The position numbers and the translations under genes were made by a program. 64,000 nt of DNA. Source: QVMM01 sp047030855 (lineage in GTDB: Bacteria; Bacteroidota; Bacteroidia; Bacteroidales; Dysgonomonadaceae). Position 1 is the stretch's first letter. Each line of letters starts with the position of its first letter. Location of the stretch: positions 248,001 to 312,000 of the forward strand of contig JBKYIJ010000008.1 in the NCBI GenBank assembly GCA_047030855.1. The letters run 5' to 3'. The notes under the pieces are model-generated. The model searched no databases and was not told the DNA's origin. It saw only the letters and a list, made by a program, of their open reading frames with translations. Below, one piece after another: positions 34,393-44,258 of this stretch.

Positions 34393-35466
34393 ATGGAACA
34401 TAACAGAAGTACATTCAGTATATTATTCTACCTAAATACCAGTAAGAAAAAGAAATCCGGTAAATGTCCGATAATGGGACGTCTCAGCGTGGACGGGGAA
34501 AGTAAAGCATTCAGTACAGGAATGGATATTCTGCCCAATGAGTGGAACGCACAGGACGGATTAGCCATCGGTAAAAGTAATACCTCCATAAACAAACAGA
34601 TTGAAAACTATAAATCTGAACTGAACACCCATTATAAGACAATGGTAGAAAGCAAAGGCTATATTACTGCCGAATCCCTGAAAAATGCCTTGCGTGGTAT
34701 CGGGACAAAACGGAATACACTGATGCAGGAGTTTGCGGAACTGGTGGAAGAAAAACGCAAAAGTGTCGGCGTAAAAATAAAAGAATCTACCTATCCGGTC
34801 TATCCGAATGCATATAAGCACTTGAAAGATTTCCTATCCATGAAATATAATGCGACCGATATTCCTTTCGGACAGGTTGATATTGCTTTTATTGAAGCCT
34901 ATTCCTTTTACCTGAAAATAGATTTGCAAATGACGCCGAGAACGGTAAAGTGTAATCTGATTCCCTTACGTACTTGCGTAACAAGAGCCAAGCATAAAGG
35001 ACTAATACGACAGGACCCGTTCTTCGATTATATTCCCGAAAAGATAATACCCAAACGTCCGTGGCTGACCAATGATGAAATAGAACGCCTGATGCAGATA
35101 CAGACCAAACACCCGACATGGAACTTTACACGGGATATGTTTATCTTCTGTGTATTTACGGGTATCACAGCTATTGATTTGAGAAACCTGAATCATTCCA
35201 ATATCCGGCAACAGGAAGATGGTAGTTTATGGATTGTCCTGAACAGACAGAAAACCGGAACAACTTCTTATATTCCTCTATTGGATATTCCGATGCAAAT
35301 ACTCAACAGATATAAAGATTCTGAATTTGCCGGAGATGACGAAAGAGTTTTCAAGCTACAAAGTCATCCGAATATGAACTGGCAACTGAAACGATTGGCT
35401 AAACTTGTTAATATAGATAAACGGCTGACATTCCACATGAGAAGACACAGTGAAAACTTTTTTTAG
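34393..35466 (+). pseudogene. Truncated tyrosine recombinase (lost catalytic tyrosine)
   Basis: 357 residues. The N-terminal and core regions align with the preceding integrase (NKQIENYKSELNTHYKTMVE, CVFTGITAIDLRNLNHSNIR, NRQKTGTTSYIPLLDIPMQI). The protein stops at LTFHMRRHSENFF: the expected H-x-x-R-H-S-F-A box is entered (MRRHS) but then diverges and ends, so the last His/Trp and the nucleophilic Tyr are absent. It can bind DNA at most. The break falls exactly within the conserved box, suggesting an element junction rather than random decay. Confidence 0.8.
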
Positions 35467-35777
35467 CTATTAATCAACAGATTACACGACCTTCGTTTTA
35501 AAACAGGTAACGATTTAGAAACCAGCTTAGTTCTTAGATATGCTTAATTTCCTCAATATATAAAGAGCAACTTATCTTTTGTAAAGATATAAAATTTTCG
35601 TTTTAGAGAACTGAATTTCTTAGATTTTCATCTTCAAATAGAATTTATGTAGTAGTAAAAAAATGATACTATATAGTCAAAGTTAAGATACTAAAAAACT
35701 TTTCCTCTTTCGTTACTCTTTGAAAACTTTAGATTAATATCTGGATATTTCTCTCTAAGATAATTTACAAAATAAAC

Positions 35778-35817
35778 ATTCGCAATCTTGCGAATTAAAA
35801 TTCTATTCGTATATTTG
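35778..35817 (+). promoter_or_regulatory. arsR promoter and operator
   Basis: A perfect dyad ATTCGCAA-TC-TTGCGAAT (35778-35795) is followed by the -7 element TATATTTG (35810-35817), matching the Bacteroidales TAnnTTTG consensus; TTG at 35788-35790 is a reasonable -33 element. A second partial half-site pair (ATTCGTA...TTTGCGAA) overlaps the -7. ArsR bound here would block transcription until arsenite appears. Confidence 0.75.
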
Positions 35818-35838
35818 CGAACAATAAATATATAGTTT

Positions 35839-36159
35839 ATGTCGAAGAAAGAATTAATAGCCGATCAGGAGCAATTAGCACGCTTTGCTAAAGCATTAGG
35901 ACATCCTATCCGTATCGCCATACTTGAAATGCTTGCCAATCAGTCATGCTGCTATCATGGCGATATGTCAGAGGTGTTACCGATTGCCAAGAGCACGCTG
36001 TCACAGCATCTGAACGAACTGAAAGATGCAGGATTGATTCAGGGAACAATAACATTACCCACCGTGAAATATTGTATTAATAACGAGAACTGGAATAAAG
36101 CCAAAGAACTGTTTGGTGGCTTTTTTACTCAATTACAGAAAACAGACGATATTTGCTGA
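35839..36159 (+). CDS. arsR: ArsR-family arsenical repressor
   Basis: 106 residues with a winged HTH (ARFAKALGHPIRIAILEMLA then LPIAKSTLSQHLNELKDAGL) and a cysteine pair NQSCCYHGD near the HTH that probably senses As(III). The gene starts the arsenic operon behind a dyad-containing promoter and its stop is followed immediately by the GNAT start. Alternative reading as a different metal sensor is unlikely given arsC, acr3 and arsM downstream. Confidence 0.9.
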   Translation: MSKKELIADQEQLARFAKALGHPIRIAILEMLANQSCCYHGDMSEVLPIAKSTLSQHLNELKDAGLIQGTITLPTVKYCINNENWNKAKELFGGFFTQLQKTDDIC

Positions 36160-36160
36160 T

Positions 36161-36625
36161 ATGATGAACATCAGGTTTGCAACAAAAAAAGATATTCCTG
36201 CCATTAAGGAATTATTTCGTTCAACTATCCTTTCAGTCAATTTGAAAGACTATCCTTCTGAACAAGTTGAATGCTGGGCTGCAAGAGGAGAGGATGCGAG
36301 CGTATGGGAGGAACGTATTAATGAGCAATACTTTATACTTGCCGAGGAAAACAATACAATATTAGGGTTTGCGGCCTTAAAATTATCAGGGTATTTAAAC
36401 TCTATGTTTGTCCATAAAGATTATCAGGGAAAGGGTGTTGCATCACTCTTACTTAAAAAGATTGAAGAGTATGCACGGATGAAGGATATTTCAGAAATAA
36501 CTGCTGATGTCAGTATTACAGCTCAGCCTTTCTTCTCAAAAAAAGGCTATGTTATTCTTGAAAAACAAACCGTTTGCATTGGTATTTCCATGACAAACTA
36601 TAAAATGTCAAAAGTTTTCTCCTGA
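36161..36625 (+). CDS. GNAT acetyltransferase in the ars operon (ArsN-like position)
   Basis: The ATG at 36161 directly follows the arsR stop; a longer frame from 36113 would overlap arsR. 154 residues with GNAT features: IRFATKKDIPAIKELFRSTI, the acetyl-CoA loop HKDYQGKGVASLLLKKIEEY and a late YVILEKQ. ArsN-type acetyltransferases give resistance to some organoarsenicals (such as arsinothricin); context supports but does not prove such a role. Confidence 0.75.
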   Translation: MMNIRFATKKDIPAIKELFRSTILSVNLKDYPSEQVECWAARGEDASVWEERINEQYFILAEENNTILGFAALKLSGYLNSMFVHKDYQGKGVASLLLKKIEEYARMKDISEITADVSITAQPFFSKKGYVILEKQTVCIGISMTNYKMSKVFS

Positions 36626-36690
36626 TATTTTTTTTAAGACACATATTCGTTATTCGACGAAATAGGAACTGTTAGTGTAAATACAAAATC

Positions 36691-37125
36691 ATGAACAATA
36701 TGAGAATTTTAATTCTATGTACAGGAAATAGTTGCCGCAGCCAGATGGCTCATGGATTTTTACAATCATTCGATCCTTCATTGTCTGTTTATTCCGCAGG
36801 GACAAAAGCAAGCGGAAAAGTAAATCCAAAGGCAATAGAAGTCATGCAGGATGCAGGCGTAGATATTTCACATCATACATCCGATAGTGTAGAGCAATAT
36901 ATGAATGACGAATGGGATTATGTGATTACTGTTTGCGGAGGTGCAAATGAAAGCTGTCCTGCATTCTCAGGAAAAGTAAAGAACCGTCTGCATATCGGTT
37001 TTGATGATCCGTCCGAAGCTACGGGAACACCCGAGTTTATTCAATCCGAGTATATCAGGGTAAGGGATGAAATCAAAACAGCATTTTATAAATTATACAC
37101 CGATAAGATAAAAGGTCATGAGTAA
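36691..37125 (+). CDS. arsC: Arsenate reductase (thioredoxin-dependent, LMW-PTP type)
   Basis: 144 residues: N-terminal P-loop [16 protein letters not shown] with nucleophilic Cys, and the cysteine pair [12 protein letters not shown] that relays the disulfide to thioredoxin. It reduces arsenate to arsenite for export by the next gene, with which it overlaps by eight bases. A thioredoxin is encoded in the same window at 49807, though not in this operon. ATG at 36691 chosen; one three codons later is equally possible. Confidence 0.92.
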   Translation: MNNMRILILCTGNSCRSQMAHGFLQSFDPSLSVYSAGTKASGKVNPKAIEVMQDAGVDISHHTSDSVEQYMNDEWDYVITVCGGANESCPAFSGKVKNRLHIGFDDPSEATGTPEFIQSEYIRVRDEIKTAFYKLYTDKIKGHE

Positions 37126-38152
37126 AAAGAAAATGAGTTTCTTAGATAAGAACTTAACACTTTGGATATTCCTTGCAATGGCTATCGGTGTAGGATTGGG
37201 GTATTTTATCCCGTCTTTCAGCAGCTACTTAGATTCCATGTCGAGCGGGACAACAAATATTCCTCTGGCAATAGGTCTGATCCTAATGATGTATCCGCCA
37301 TTGGCAAAAGTAGATTACAAACAACTGCCGAAAGTATTTTCTAACGTAAAGATATTATCTATTTCGTTAATCCTGAATTGGATTGTCGGACCTCTTTTAA
37401 TGTTCTTACTTGCCATTCTCTTTTTACACGATTACCCCGAATACATGGTTGGGGTTATTCTTATAGGTCTTGCGCGGTGTATTGCAATGGTACTTGTATG
37501 GAACGATTTGGCAGAAGGTAATACAGAATACGGCGCAGGATTGGTTGCCCTGAATAGTATTTTTCAGGTATTTTTTTACAGTTTTTATGCATGGATATTT
37601 GTAACCAAGTTACCACCGTTATTTGGCTTTGAAGGTGCGATTGTGGATATATCCATCGGTACAATAGCCGAAACAGTCGCTATCTATTTAGGTATTCCTT
37701 TCCTGATGGGTATTTTAAGCCGTTTGATATTGGTTAAAATAAAAGGGGAACAATGGTATAAGGATAAGTTTATCCCTGCAATTTCACCAATTACTTTAAT
37801 CGCTTTACTATTTACCATTGTATTAATGTTTAGTCTCAAAGGAGAACTGATTGTACAAATACCATTGGATGTAGTGCGAATCGCCATACCGCTACTAATC
37901 TATTTTGTAGTCATGTTCTTCCTCAGCTTCTTTGCAGGAAAATTAATGGGGGCGTCTTACGATAAAAACGCTTCGATAGCATTTACAGCTACAGGCAATA
38001 ATTTTGAACTGGCTATTGCAGTTGCTATCGGTGTCTTCGGTTTGCATAGCGGACAAGCCTTTGCAGGTGTAGTCGGTCCGCTTGTCGAAGTTCCTGTACT
38101 TATCCTGTTGGTAAACATTGCCTTTTGGCTAAAAAGAAAATATTATAAATAA
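37118..38152 (+). CDS. acr3: Arsenite exporter, ACR3 family
   Basis: 344 residues with about 10 transmembrane helices. The signature [20 protein letters not shown] contains the conserved Cys of ACR3 transporters; [20 protein letters not shown] and [14 protein letters not shown] helices follow. It extrudes As(OH)3 with proton exchange. Overlaps arsC by eight bases and precedes arsM by 21 bp, giving a tight arsR-GNAT-arsC-acr3-arsM operon. Confidence 0.92.
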   Translation: MSKKKMSFLDKNLTLWIFLAMAIGVGLGYFIPSFSSYLDSMSSGTTNIPLAIGLILMMYPPLAKVDYKQLPKVFSNVKILSISLILNWIVGPLLMFLLAILFLHDYPEYMVGVILIGLARCIAMVLVWNDLAEGNTEYGAGLVALNSIFQVFFYSFYAWIFVTKLPPLFGFEGAIVDISIGTIAETVAIYLGIPFLMGILSRLILVKIKGEQWYKDKFIPAISPITLIALLFTIVLMFSLKGELIVQIPLDVVRIAIPLLIYFVVMFFLSFFAGKLMGASYDKNASIAFTATGNNFELAIAVAIGVFGLHSGQAFAGVVGPLVEVPVLILLVNIAFWLKRKYYK

Positions 38153-38173
38153 AATAACTACAATACTTTTAAT

Positions 38174-38983
38174 ATGAACACGAACGAAGAAAAGAAAGCT
38201 TTGGTAAAGCAGAGATATAGCGAACTAGCGTTGAATAGTAATGCCCTAAAATCGGGTTGCTGTTGTGGAACGAGTCCTGCGACTCCTTCAAAAAAGGTCT
38301 TTACGATCATGAGCGAAGATTACAGCGGGCTTAAAGGGTATGAAGTAGATGCTGATTTAGGTGTAGGCTGTGGACTACCTACTGAGTATGCAGGCATTAA
38401 AGAAGGTAATACCGTTTTAGACTTAGGCTCAGGTGCAGGTAACGACTGTTTTATAGCCATAGCAGAAGTCGGGGAAAAAGGAAAAGTAATCGGTATTGAC
38501 TTTTCGCCACAAATGATCGAAAAGGCACGGAAGAATGCAACCAAGCGAGGATATACCAATGTCGAATTTATCGAAGGAGATATAGAAAACATGCCTTTAC
38601 CTGATAGTTCCATAGATGTGGTAGTCAGTAATTGTGTTTTAAATCTGCTACCCGAAAAAGATAAAATCTTTAAAGAAATATATCGGGTACTGAAAGAAGG
38701 CGGCCATTTCTGTATCTCTGATGTTGTGCTGAATGGTGTATTTTCAAAAGAATTTACGGATAATGCTTCTATGTATGCGGGTTGTATAGCCAGTGCCATA
38801 CAAAGAGAGGATTATTTGGGTGAGATAGAGAGAGCTAATTTTACTGATATAAAGATTGAACGAACAAAAACTATTGTCATTCCTGATGAAGTCTTACAAG
38901 AGCATCTGGATGCATCGACAATAGCCAAATACAAAGCGCGAAATGTCGGCATTTATTCGATTACTGTAACAGGAATAAAATAG
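38174..38983 (+). CDS. arsM: Arsenite S-adenosylmethionine methyltransferase
   Basis: 269 residues. Cysteines lie in SGCCCGTSPATPS (N-terminal) and at the As(III)-binding pattern VGCGLPTEYAG, SNCVLNLLP and MYAGCIASAIQ. SAM-binding motif is VLDLGSGAGNDCFIA. The enzyme methylates arsenite to volatile or exportable methylarsenicals. Last gene of the operon, followed by a terminator. Confidence 0.93.
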   Translation: MNTNEEKKALVKQRYSELALNSNALKSGCCCGTSPATPSKKVFTIMSEDYSGLKGYEVDADLGVGCGLPTEYAGIKEGNTVLDLGSGAGNDCFIAIAEVGEKGKVIGIDFSPQMIEKARKNATKRGYTNVEFIEGDIENMPLPDSSIDVVVSNCVLNLLPEKDKIFKEIYRVLKEGGHFCISDVVLNGVFSKEFTDNASMYAGCIASAIQREDYLGEIERANFTDIKIERTKTIVIPDEVLQEHLDASTIAKYKARNVGIYSITVTGIK

Positions 38984-39012
38984 CAAAGTTTAAAGAAAGA
39001 GATTGCAAATAA

Positions 39013-39047
39013 ATAGATTCAGGACGATCATTCCTTCCTGAATCTAT
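39013..39047. terminator. Bidirectional terminator between arsM and the BCCT gene
   Basis: ATAGATTCAGGA (39013-39024) pairs perfectly with TCCTGAATCTAT (39036-39047) around an 11-nt loop, followed by TCAATTTATT. It lies between convergent genes and could serve both. Confidence 0.75.
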
Positions 39048-39080
39048 CAATTTATTCACAGCCTTCTTTTTCAGGTTTAT

Positions 39081-41078
39081 CTACTTGTCAATAATAAGCA
39101 ATTCGTTTTTATCATCAGAGATGAGACTTATAAATCTTTCATATTCTCTGAGGACATCAGCTATCACTTCCTCTTTTGTCATATACTGTATATCATTTCC
39201 TTTACGCCCATCATTAAAATAGGTAATCGGGATATAAGGCGTTTCCATATCAACATTCGGAGTATTCTCTTCCTCGATCATATACTCCGAGATCGTTTGA
39301 GGCTCAGCAACGACACCATATCGGAAATTTCGTATTTTATCATGCCTTATGAATAACTCTATGGATAGAGCAGTGTTTTTACCTGTTATAATTTGAGCTT
39401 CAATATCATTTTCGGATAACTCTTGCTGAAGTTCGCCGAATGCTTCTTTTACCGTGCCATTCAAAAAGTCCTTGACATCTCTTTTGTGGGAAAAGGTTAG
39501 TATTCTGTTCAGCCGTTCCTTCCATCTGCTCCCGTCCCATGCGATACTACCATAGGGCAGTTTGGTATTATGAAATAAATGATCGATTTGCAAAGCTTTC
39601 CATAAAGAAAAACATAAGAGTAGCATACTCAACCCAAAGGGTAATGCGGAAATGAGAGTCATCGTTTGCAGTGAGGCCAGACCTCCTGCCCGAAGCAGTG
39701 TAAGAGAGAGAATGATGAGTAGTACACCCCAAAATATATTTTGCCACTTCGGCGAGTTCTTTTTATCACCGGATGCTATACTGTTCATAACCAATATCCC
39801 GGAGTCTGCTGAAGTAACAAAGAAAACCCCAATCATCAAGATTGCTATTATATTCAATAAGCCTGTAAATGGAAAATATTCAAAAAAGCGAAACAGGAGA
39901 GTATCCGGATCGTTCGCCAATAGACTCAATTCTCCATTTGCTACGAATTTATCCAGCCAAACACCACTACTGCCAAATATAGTCATCCATAAGAAATTGA
40001 ATAAGGAAGGAATCAGTAGAACAGCTATAATAAACTCACGTATGGTACGCCCTTTCGATATACGTGCAATAAACAACCCAACAAACGGAGACCATGATAT
40101 CCACCAGGCCCAATACATAATTGTCCAGCCCGAGAACCAGCCCTGAGCTTCTGTTTCATAGGCAAAAGTATTAAAGGTTAGATTTGTTAAATTACTGATG
40201 TAATAACCGATACCTTCACTAAAGGTACTAAGTATATATATTGTTGGTCCCGCAATCAAAATAAATACCATCAGAATAAAAGCGAGAGACAGATTCAGTT
40301 CACTTAATCGCTTCACACCTTTATCCACGCCTGTAAAAGCTGAAAATATAGCGATACCCATGACTACAATAACGATAATAGCCTGAAATGTAAAACTGTT
40401 CTCTGGCACCAATCCTATACTTTGCAATCCTGCATTTAGCTGTACGACACCAAATCCCAAAGTTGTCGCAATTCCGAAAAATGTACTGCATAGCGCAAAA
40501 GTGTCTACAATATTTCCGATTGGCCCATATATTTTATCTTTCAACAAAGGATATAAACCGCTTCGTATTGCCAACGGCAATTTATAACGATAGGCAAAAT
40601 AAGCCAGTACTAATCCCACCACAGCATATATGGCCCAGGCATGTATTCCCCAATGGAAAAAAGTGTATAATTGGGCTTCTTTTGCTCGTTGAAGCGTATC
40701 GTCTATGGCCGGATTTGCATAATGAGACATTGTTTCTGCCACACCGAAATACATAAGCCCGATTCCCATACCGGCTGCAAACAGCATTGCTATCCATGAA
40801 AAGAAGCTATACTTAGGCCGGGAATTATCCGAACCTAAGCGAATATTACCAAGTTTACTTAAAGCTATAATAATAAGAAACAGAACGAACAAAGTTACCA
40901 TCAATACATAAACCCAACTCAGGTTGTTAAAAAAATAGGTTTTCACAACCGACAGAGATTTATTGGCTTGTTCAGGGAAGAAGCCACAATAAAGGGATAC
41001 AAAAAGTATAACAATTAGCCCTGGTAGAGCAACTGATTTGGTTAATGTCGTTCGAAAAGGTAATTTGTTTTTTATCAT
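39081..41078 (-). CDS. BCCT-family betaine/choline/carnitine transporter
   Basis: 665 residues with 12 predicted transmembrane helices and a long C-terminal cytosolic tail of about 150 residues. Signatures: FAAGMGIGLMYFGVAETMSH (Gly-rich TM3 region) and WTIMYWAWWISWSPFVGLFI (aromatic substrate site). The proton- or Na+-coupled uptake of betaine-like osmolytes is the family role; the absence of the classical osmosensory tail makes BetT-like choline import plausible. It faces the NhaA operon across a 445-bp intergenic region. Confidence 0.9.
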   Translation of the reverse strand: MIKNKLPFRTTLTKSVALPGLIVILFVSLYCGFFPEQANKSLSVVKTYFFNNLSWVYVLMVTLFVLFLIIIALSKLGNIRLGSDNSRPKYSFFSWIAMLFAAGMGIGLMYFGVAETMSHYANPAIDDTLQRAKEAQLYTFFHWGIHAWAIYAVVGLVLAYFAYRYKLPLAIRSGLYPLLKDKIYGPIGNIVDTFALCSTFFGIATTLGFGVVQLNAGLQSIGLVPENSFTFQAIIVIVVMGIAIFSAFTGVDKGVKRLSELNLSLAFILMVFILIAGPTIYILSTFSEGIGYYISNLTNLTFNTFAYETEAQGWFSGWTIMYWAWWISWSPFVGLFIARISKGRTIREFIIAVLLIPSLFNFLWMTIFGSSGVWLDKFVANGELSLLANDPDTLLFRFFEYFPFTGLLNIIAILMIGVFFVTSADSGILVMNSIASGDKKNSPKWQNIFWGVLLIILSLTLLRAGGLASLQTMTLISALPFGLSMLLLCFSLWKALQIDHLFHNTKLPYGSIAWDGSRWKERLNRILTFSHKRDVKDFLNGTVKEAFGELQQELSENDIEAQIITGKNTALSIELFIRHDKIRNFRYGVVAEPQTISEYMIEEENTPNVDMETPYIPITYFNDGRKGNDIQYMTKEEVIADVLREYERFISLISDDKNELLIIDK

Positions 41079-41523
41079 ATTATTTATGTGTTTATTGCTT
41101 TAAAGTGATGAAGATGGAATCATATCCTCGTCTTTAGTAACTATTCTAATTGTAAATGGAGCAAACAAAAGGAGATGCCCCAATATTGGAATCTACAACA
41201 TAACCCCATGGCAGAACTCATCATTACAAATGATATAAATAGTTCCTCGGTCATATAAGATAAAAAAAGAGTTCAGAATATATAAAGAAAGGTAAAAGAC
41301 TAATAATAAAACCACTCCTGAACAGTACCGGATTTTCCAATATTAGGAACAAAAATAGTAAAATTAGAGCTTGTTTAAAAGTTAATTTATGTTTAGTAGT
41401 TCATTATAAGTATACTATGTCTACTAAAATAGAGTTAATCGGTAATATTTTTTCTAGTCGAAAAAAAATAAATTATTTTTGATGTTTATTAAAATATTCA
41501 ACATTTCCATAAAATCCGGATAG
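41079..41523. promoter_or_regulatory. Divergent intergenic region between BCCT and NhaA genes
   Basis: 445 bp without a gene I can support. A -7-like element TATTTTTG at 41474-41481 precedes nhaA by about 40 bp. No strong hairpin or repeat seen. Probably promoters for the two divergent transport genes. Confidence 0.4.
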
Positions 41524-42852
41524 ATGACAGGAGAAAAAAAAGAAGCTATCGATAAGGTGGTTCAACCCATTCAGCGATTTATATTACAGGAAAAGGCCGG
41601 AGGTATAGTCCTCGGGCTGAGTGTTATCATTGCTATGATTTTAGCTAATTCCCCATGGTCGGAAGACTATTTTCATGTATTGGAGCATAAACTGGGATTT
41701 ATATTTGATGGCATTCCATTCTTTGAATATAGCATTCATCACTGGATCAATGACGGGCTGATGGCTGTTTTCTTCTTTGTAGTGGGCTTAGAACTCAAAA
41801 GGGAGATTGTAGGAGGAGAATTATCCAACCCGCGTAAAGCCCTTTTGCCTATCGGTGCAGCAATCGGCGGTATGCTCGTACCGGCACTTATCTATATTAT
41901 CCTGAATCCATCAGGAGAAGTTCATCACGGTTGGGGAATACCGATGGCAACCGATATTGCTTTTGCTTTAGGTGTTTTGTACCTATTGGGGAGCAAGATA
42001 CCACTATCACTGAAAGTGTTTCTAACAGCATTGGCTATTGTCGATGATCTGGGGGCTGTCTTGGTTATTGCATTTTTCTATACATCCGATATTTCATTCA
42101 TGAGCCTTGCTATTGGTTTTGGCTTTGCTCTTATTATGTTCGTTGGCAATAAAATGGGTGTGCGGAGTATTTTGTTCTACGCCATATTTGGTATTCTCGG
42201 AGTGTGGACATCTTTTCTCTTATCAGGAGTACATGCTACAATAGCTTCTGTTATTGCCGCCTTTATGATTCCTGCGGATGTGAAAATAAGAGAGAATCTA
42301 TTTGTGGAACGGATAAAGAACTATCTGAATAAATTCAGGGAGGTTGATCCTAAAAACGAAATTCCGACACTGACAAACGATCAGTTACACCTATTGGAAG
42401 AAATAAAAATAGATACCAATAAGGCGATTCCTCCATTGCAACGCTTAGAACATCGAATGCATCCTTTAGTGACATTTGTTATCATACCGATATTTGCTCT
42501 GGCCAATGCCGGAGTCTCTCTTAATATTGATTTTGATCAACTATTCAGTACAAATATAGCTTTAGGAGTAGCTTTGGGATTACTGCTAGGTAAAGTGTTA
42601 GGTGTCGTTGGTTTCACTCTTTTATTGATAAAGTTGAAAGTAGCACCCTTTCCTCAGGGAATGAATGTACGTAACCTGTTTGGTTTAGGTTTGCTGGCAT
42701 CTATCGGCTTTACTATGTCGTTATTTATTACATCGCTGGCCTTTTCTCATCCCGAATATATGGTACAGGCTAAGATCGGTATTTTTGCTGCTTCTATTAT
42801 CGGCGGAATATTAGGATATATCACATTGAGCCGTTCCGTAAAACATAAATAA
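41524..42852 (+). CDS. nhaA: Na+/H+ antiporter NhaA
   Basis: 442 residues with 12 transmembrane helices. The ion-binding site is seen as MATDIAFALGVLYLLGSKIP and FLTALAIVDDLGAVLVIAFF with the paired Asp. The start QRFILQEKAGGIVLGLSVII and the late GMNVRNLFGLGLLASIGFTM are family signatures. It expels Na+ in exchange for protons and controls pH. It ends sharing a base with the potassium-channel gene, so they form one operon. Confidence 0.93.
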   Translation: MTGEKKEAIDKVVQPIQRFILQEKAGGIVLGLSVIIAMILANSPWSEDYFHVLEHKLGFIFDGIPFFEYSIHHWINDGLMAVFFFVVGLELKREIVGGELSNPRKALLPIGAAIGGMLVPALIYIILNPSGEVHHGWGIPMATDIAFALGVLYLLGSKIPLSLKVFLTALAIVDDLGAVLVIAFFYTSDISFMSLAIGFGFALIMFVGNKMGVRSILFYAIFGILGVWTSFLLSGVHATIASVIAAFMIPADVKIRENLFVERIKNYLNKFREVDPKNEIPTLTNDQLHLLEEIKIDTNKAIPPLQRLEHRMHPLVTFVIIPIFALANAGVSLNIDFDQLFSTNIALGVALGLLLGKVLGVVGFTLLLIKLKVAPFPQGMNVRNLFGLGLLASIGFTMSLFITSLAFSHPEYMVQAKIGIFAASIIGGILGYITLSRSVKHK

Positions 42853-44246
42853 TGTTGTCTCGAATAAAATATATAGGATTAAACCCGGCTCGCTTATTTG
42901 TTTTCAGTTTTTTAGGACTGATTCTTATAGGGACAATTTTACTGTTATTACCGATATCCACAACAGGAAGTATCAGTCTGATCAATGCTCTTTTTACAAC
43001 AACGAGTGCCGTTTGTGTAACAGGTCTGGTAGCACTGGATACAAGTAAGGATTTTACCCTGTTCGGACAAACTGTTATTATGGTCATGATTCAGGCCGGC
43101 GGTTTAGGTATATTGACTTTTGCCAGTTATTTCAGCTACTTCTTTAAGGGAGGCTCGTCTTATGAGGACCAATTAACGATGGGTAATATCTCTAACATAG
43201 AGAAGATTGATGAAATTTTTAAGACGTTAAAGCGGATATTAATTATAACAGTTGGTATTGAAGCTGTCGGGGCTTTCTTTATTTTTACTAGTTTAAGTTC
43301 TGCTTTGATGCCTAGTCTGAGTGATCGGATTTATTTTTCAGTATTTCATTCCATATCCGCTTTTTGTAATGCAGGCTTTTCCACATTGCCCCATGGTATC
43401 ATGGAAAACGGATATGTGAATAACTACAGATTCCAATTGAGCCTGATATTCCTTTTTGTTCTCGGAGGATTAGGATTCCCGATTGTAATCAACTTATTGA
43501 AATACCTGAAACATTTAATCAGAAGAACATTCTTACAGATTTTCAATCATAAAAAAGACGTTTACAAGCCTTGGGTGATGAAGCTGGGAAGTAAAATTAA
43601 TCTGATAACAACATTCTCTTTAATTGTTATCGGAACCATTCTTATTTTCATAAATGAGTATAATAATATACTGGTTTCTCATCAGGGAATCGGGAAATTC
43701 GTCACAGCACTATTTACAGCGACAACGCCCCGTACAGCAGGGTTCAACTCAATTGATTTTAATCAGTTACATTTATCGTCACTCATTATTATAATCATCT
43801 TGATGTGGATCGGAGCTTCTCCTGCCTCTACAGGAGGAGGTATAAAAACCAGTACATTTGCAATAGCAGTATTGAATTTTATCAGTTTGGCCAAAGGGAG
43901 AAAGAATATAGAAGTGTATAGCCGTGAGGTATCCGAAACATCCATAAGACGTGCTTTTGCAGTGATGACACTTTCTGTTGTTGTTTTAGGGATAGGGTCA
44001 TTACTTATTTCCTATTTTGATGAAGGCTTACGGTTATTAGATATTATATTTGAATCGGTTTCGGCATATAGTACAGTCGGGCTGAGTCTGGGGATAACTC
44101 CCGGTTTAAGTTCTGCCAGTAAACTGGTGCTGATAATACTGATGTTTATAGGCCGTGTAACAACACTCACGCTGCTTATTGCTTTCTTTAAGCAAGTGAG
44201 GATGTCTAATTATACTTATCCATCGGAGGAGATACTGATTAATTAA
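42852..44246 (+). CDS. TrkH/KtrB-type potassium uptake channel subunit
   Basis: 464 residues with four P-loop repeats: LFTTTSAVCVTGLVALDTS, HSISAFCNAGFSTLP, LFTATTPRTAGFNSIDFNQL and FESVSAYSTVGLSLGITPGL, each carrying the selectivity-filter glycine. The size and repeat pattern fit KtrB/TrkH. It pairs with the RCK protein encoded 12 bp downstream. The upstream nhaA shares the first base of its ATG. Confidence 0.92.
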   Translation: MLSRIKYIGLNPARLFVFSFLGLILIGTILLLLPISTTGSISLINALFTTTSAVCVTGLVALDTSKDFTLFGQTVIMVMIQAGGLGILTFASYFSYFFKGGSSYEDQLTMGNISNIEKIDEIFKTLKRILIITVGIEAVGAFFIFTSLSSALMPSLSDRIYFSVFHSISAFCNAGFSTLPHGIMENGYVNNYRFQLSLIFLFVLGGLGFPIVINLLKYLKHLIRRTFLQIFNHKKDVYKPWVMKLGSKINLITTFSLIVIGTILIFINEYNNILVSHQGIGKFVTALFTATTPRTAGFNSIDFNQLHLSSLIIIIILMWIGASPASTGGGIKTSTFAIAVLNFISLAKGRKNIEVYSREVSETSIRRAFAVMTLSVVVLGIGSLLISYFDEGLRLLDIIFESVSAYSTVGLSLGITPGLSSASKLVLIILMFIGRVTTLTLLIAFFKQVRMSNYTYPSEEILIN

Positions 44247-44258
44247 AAAGAAGAAAAA

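Noticed and set aside
39652..40146. Rightward frame inside the BCCT gene
   Set aside because: It is a shadow of a clear 665-residue transporter and has no coding features.
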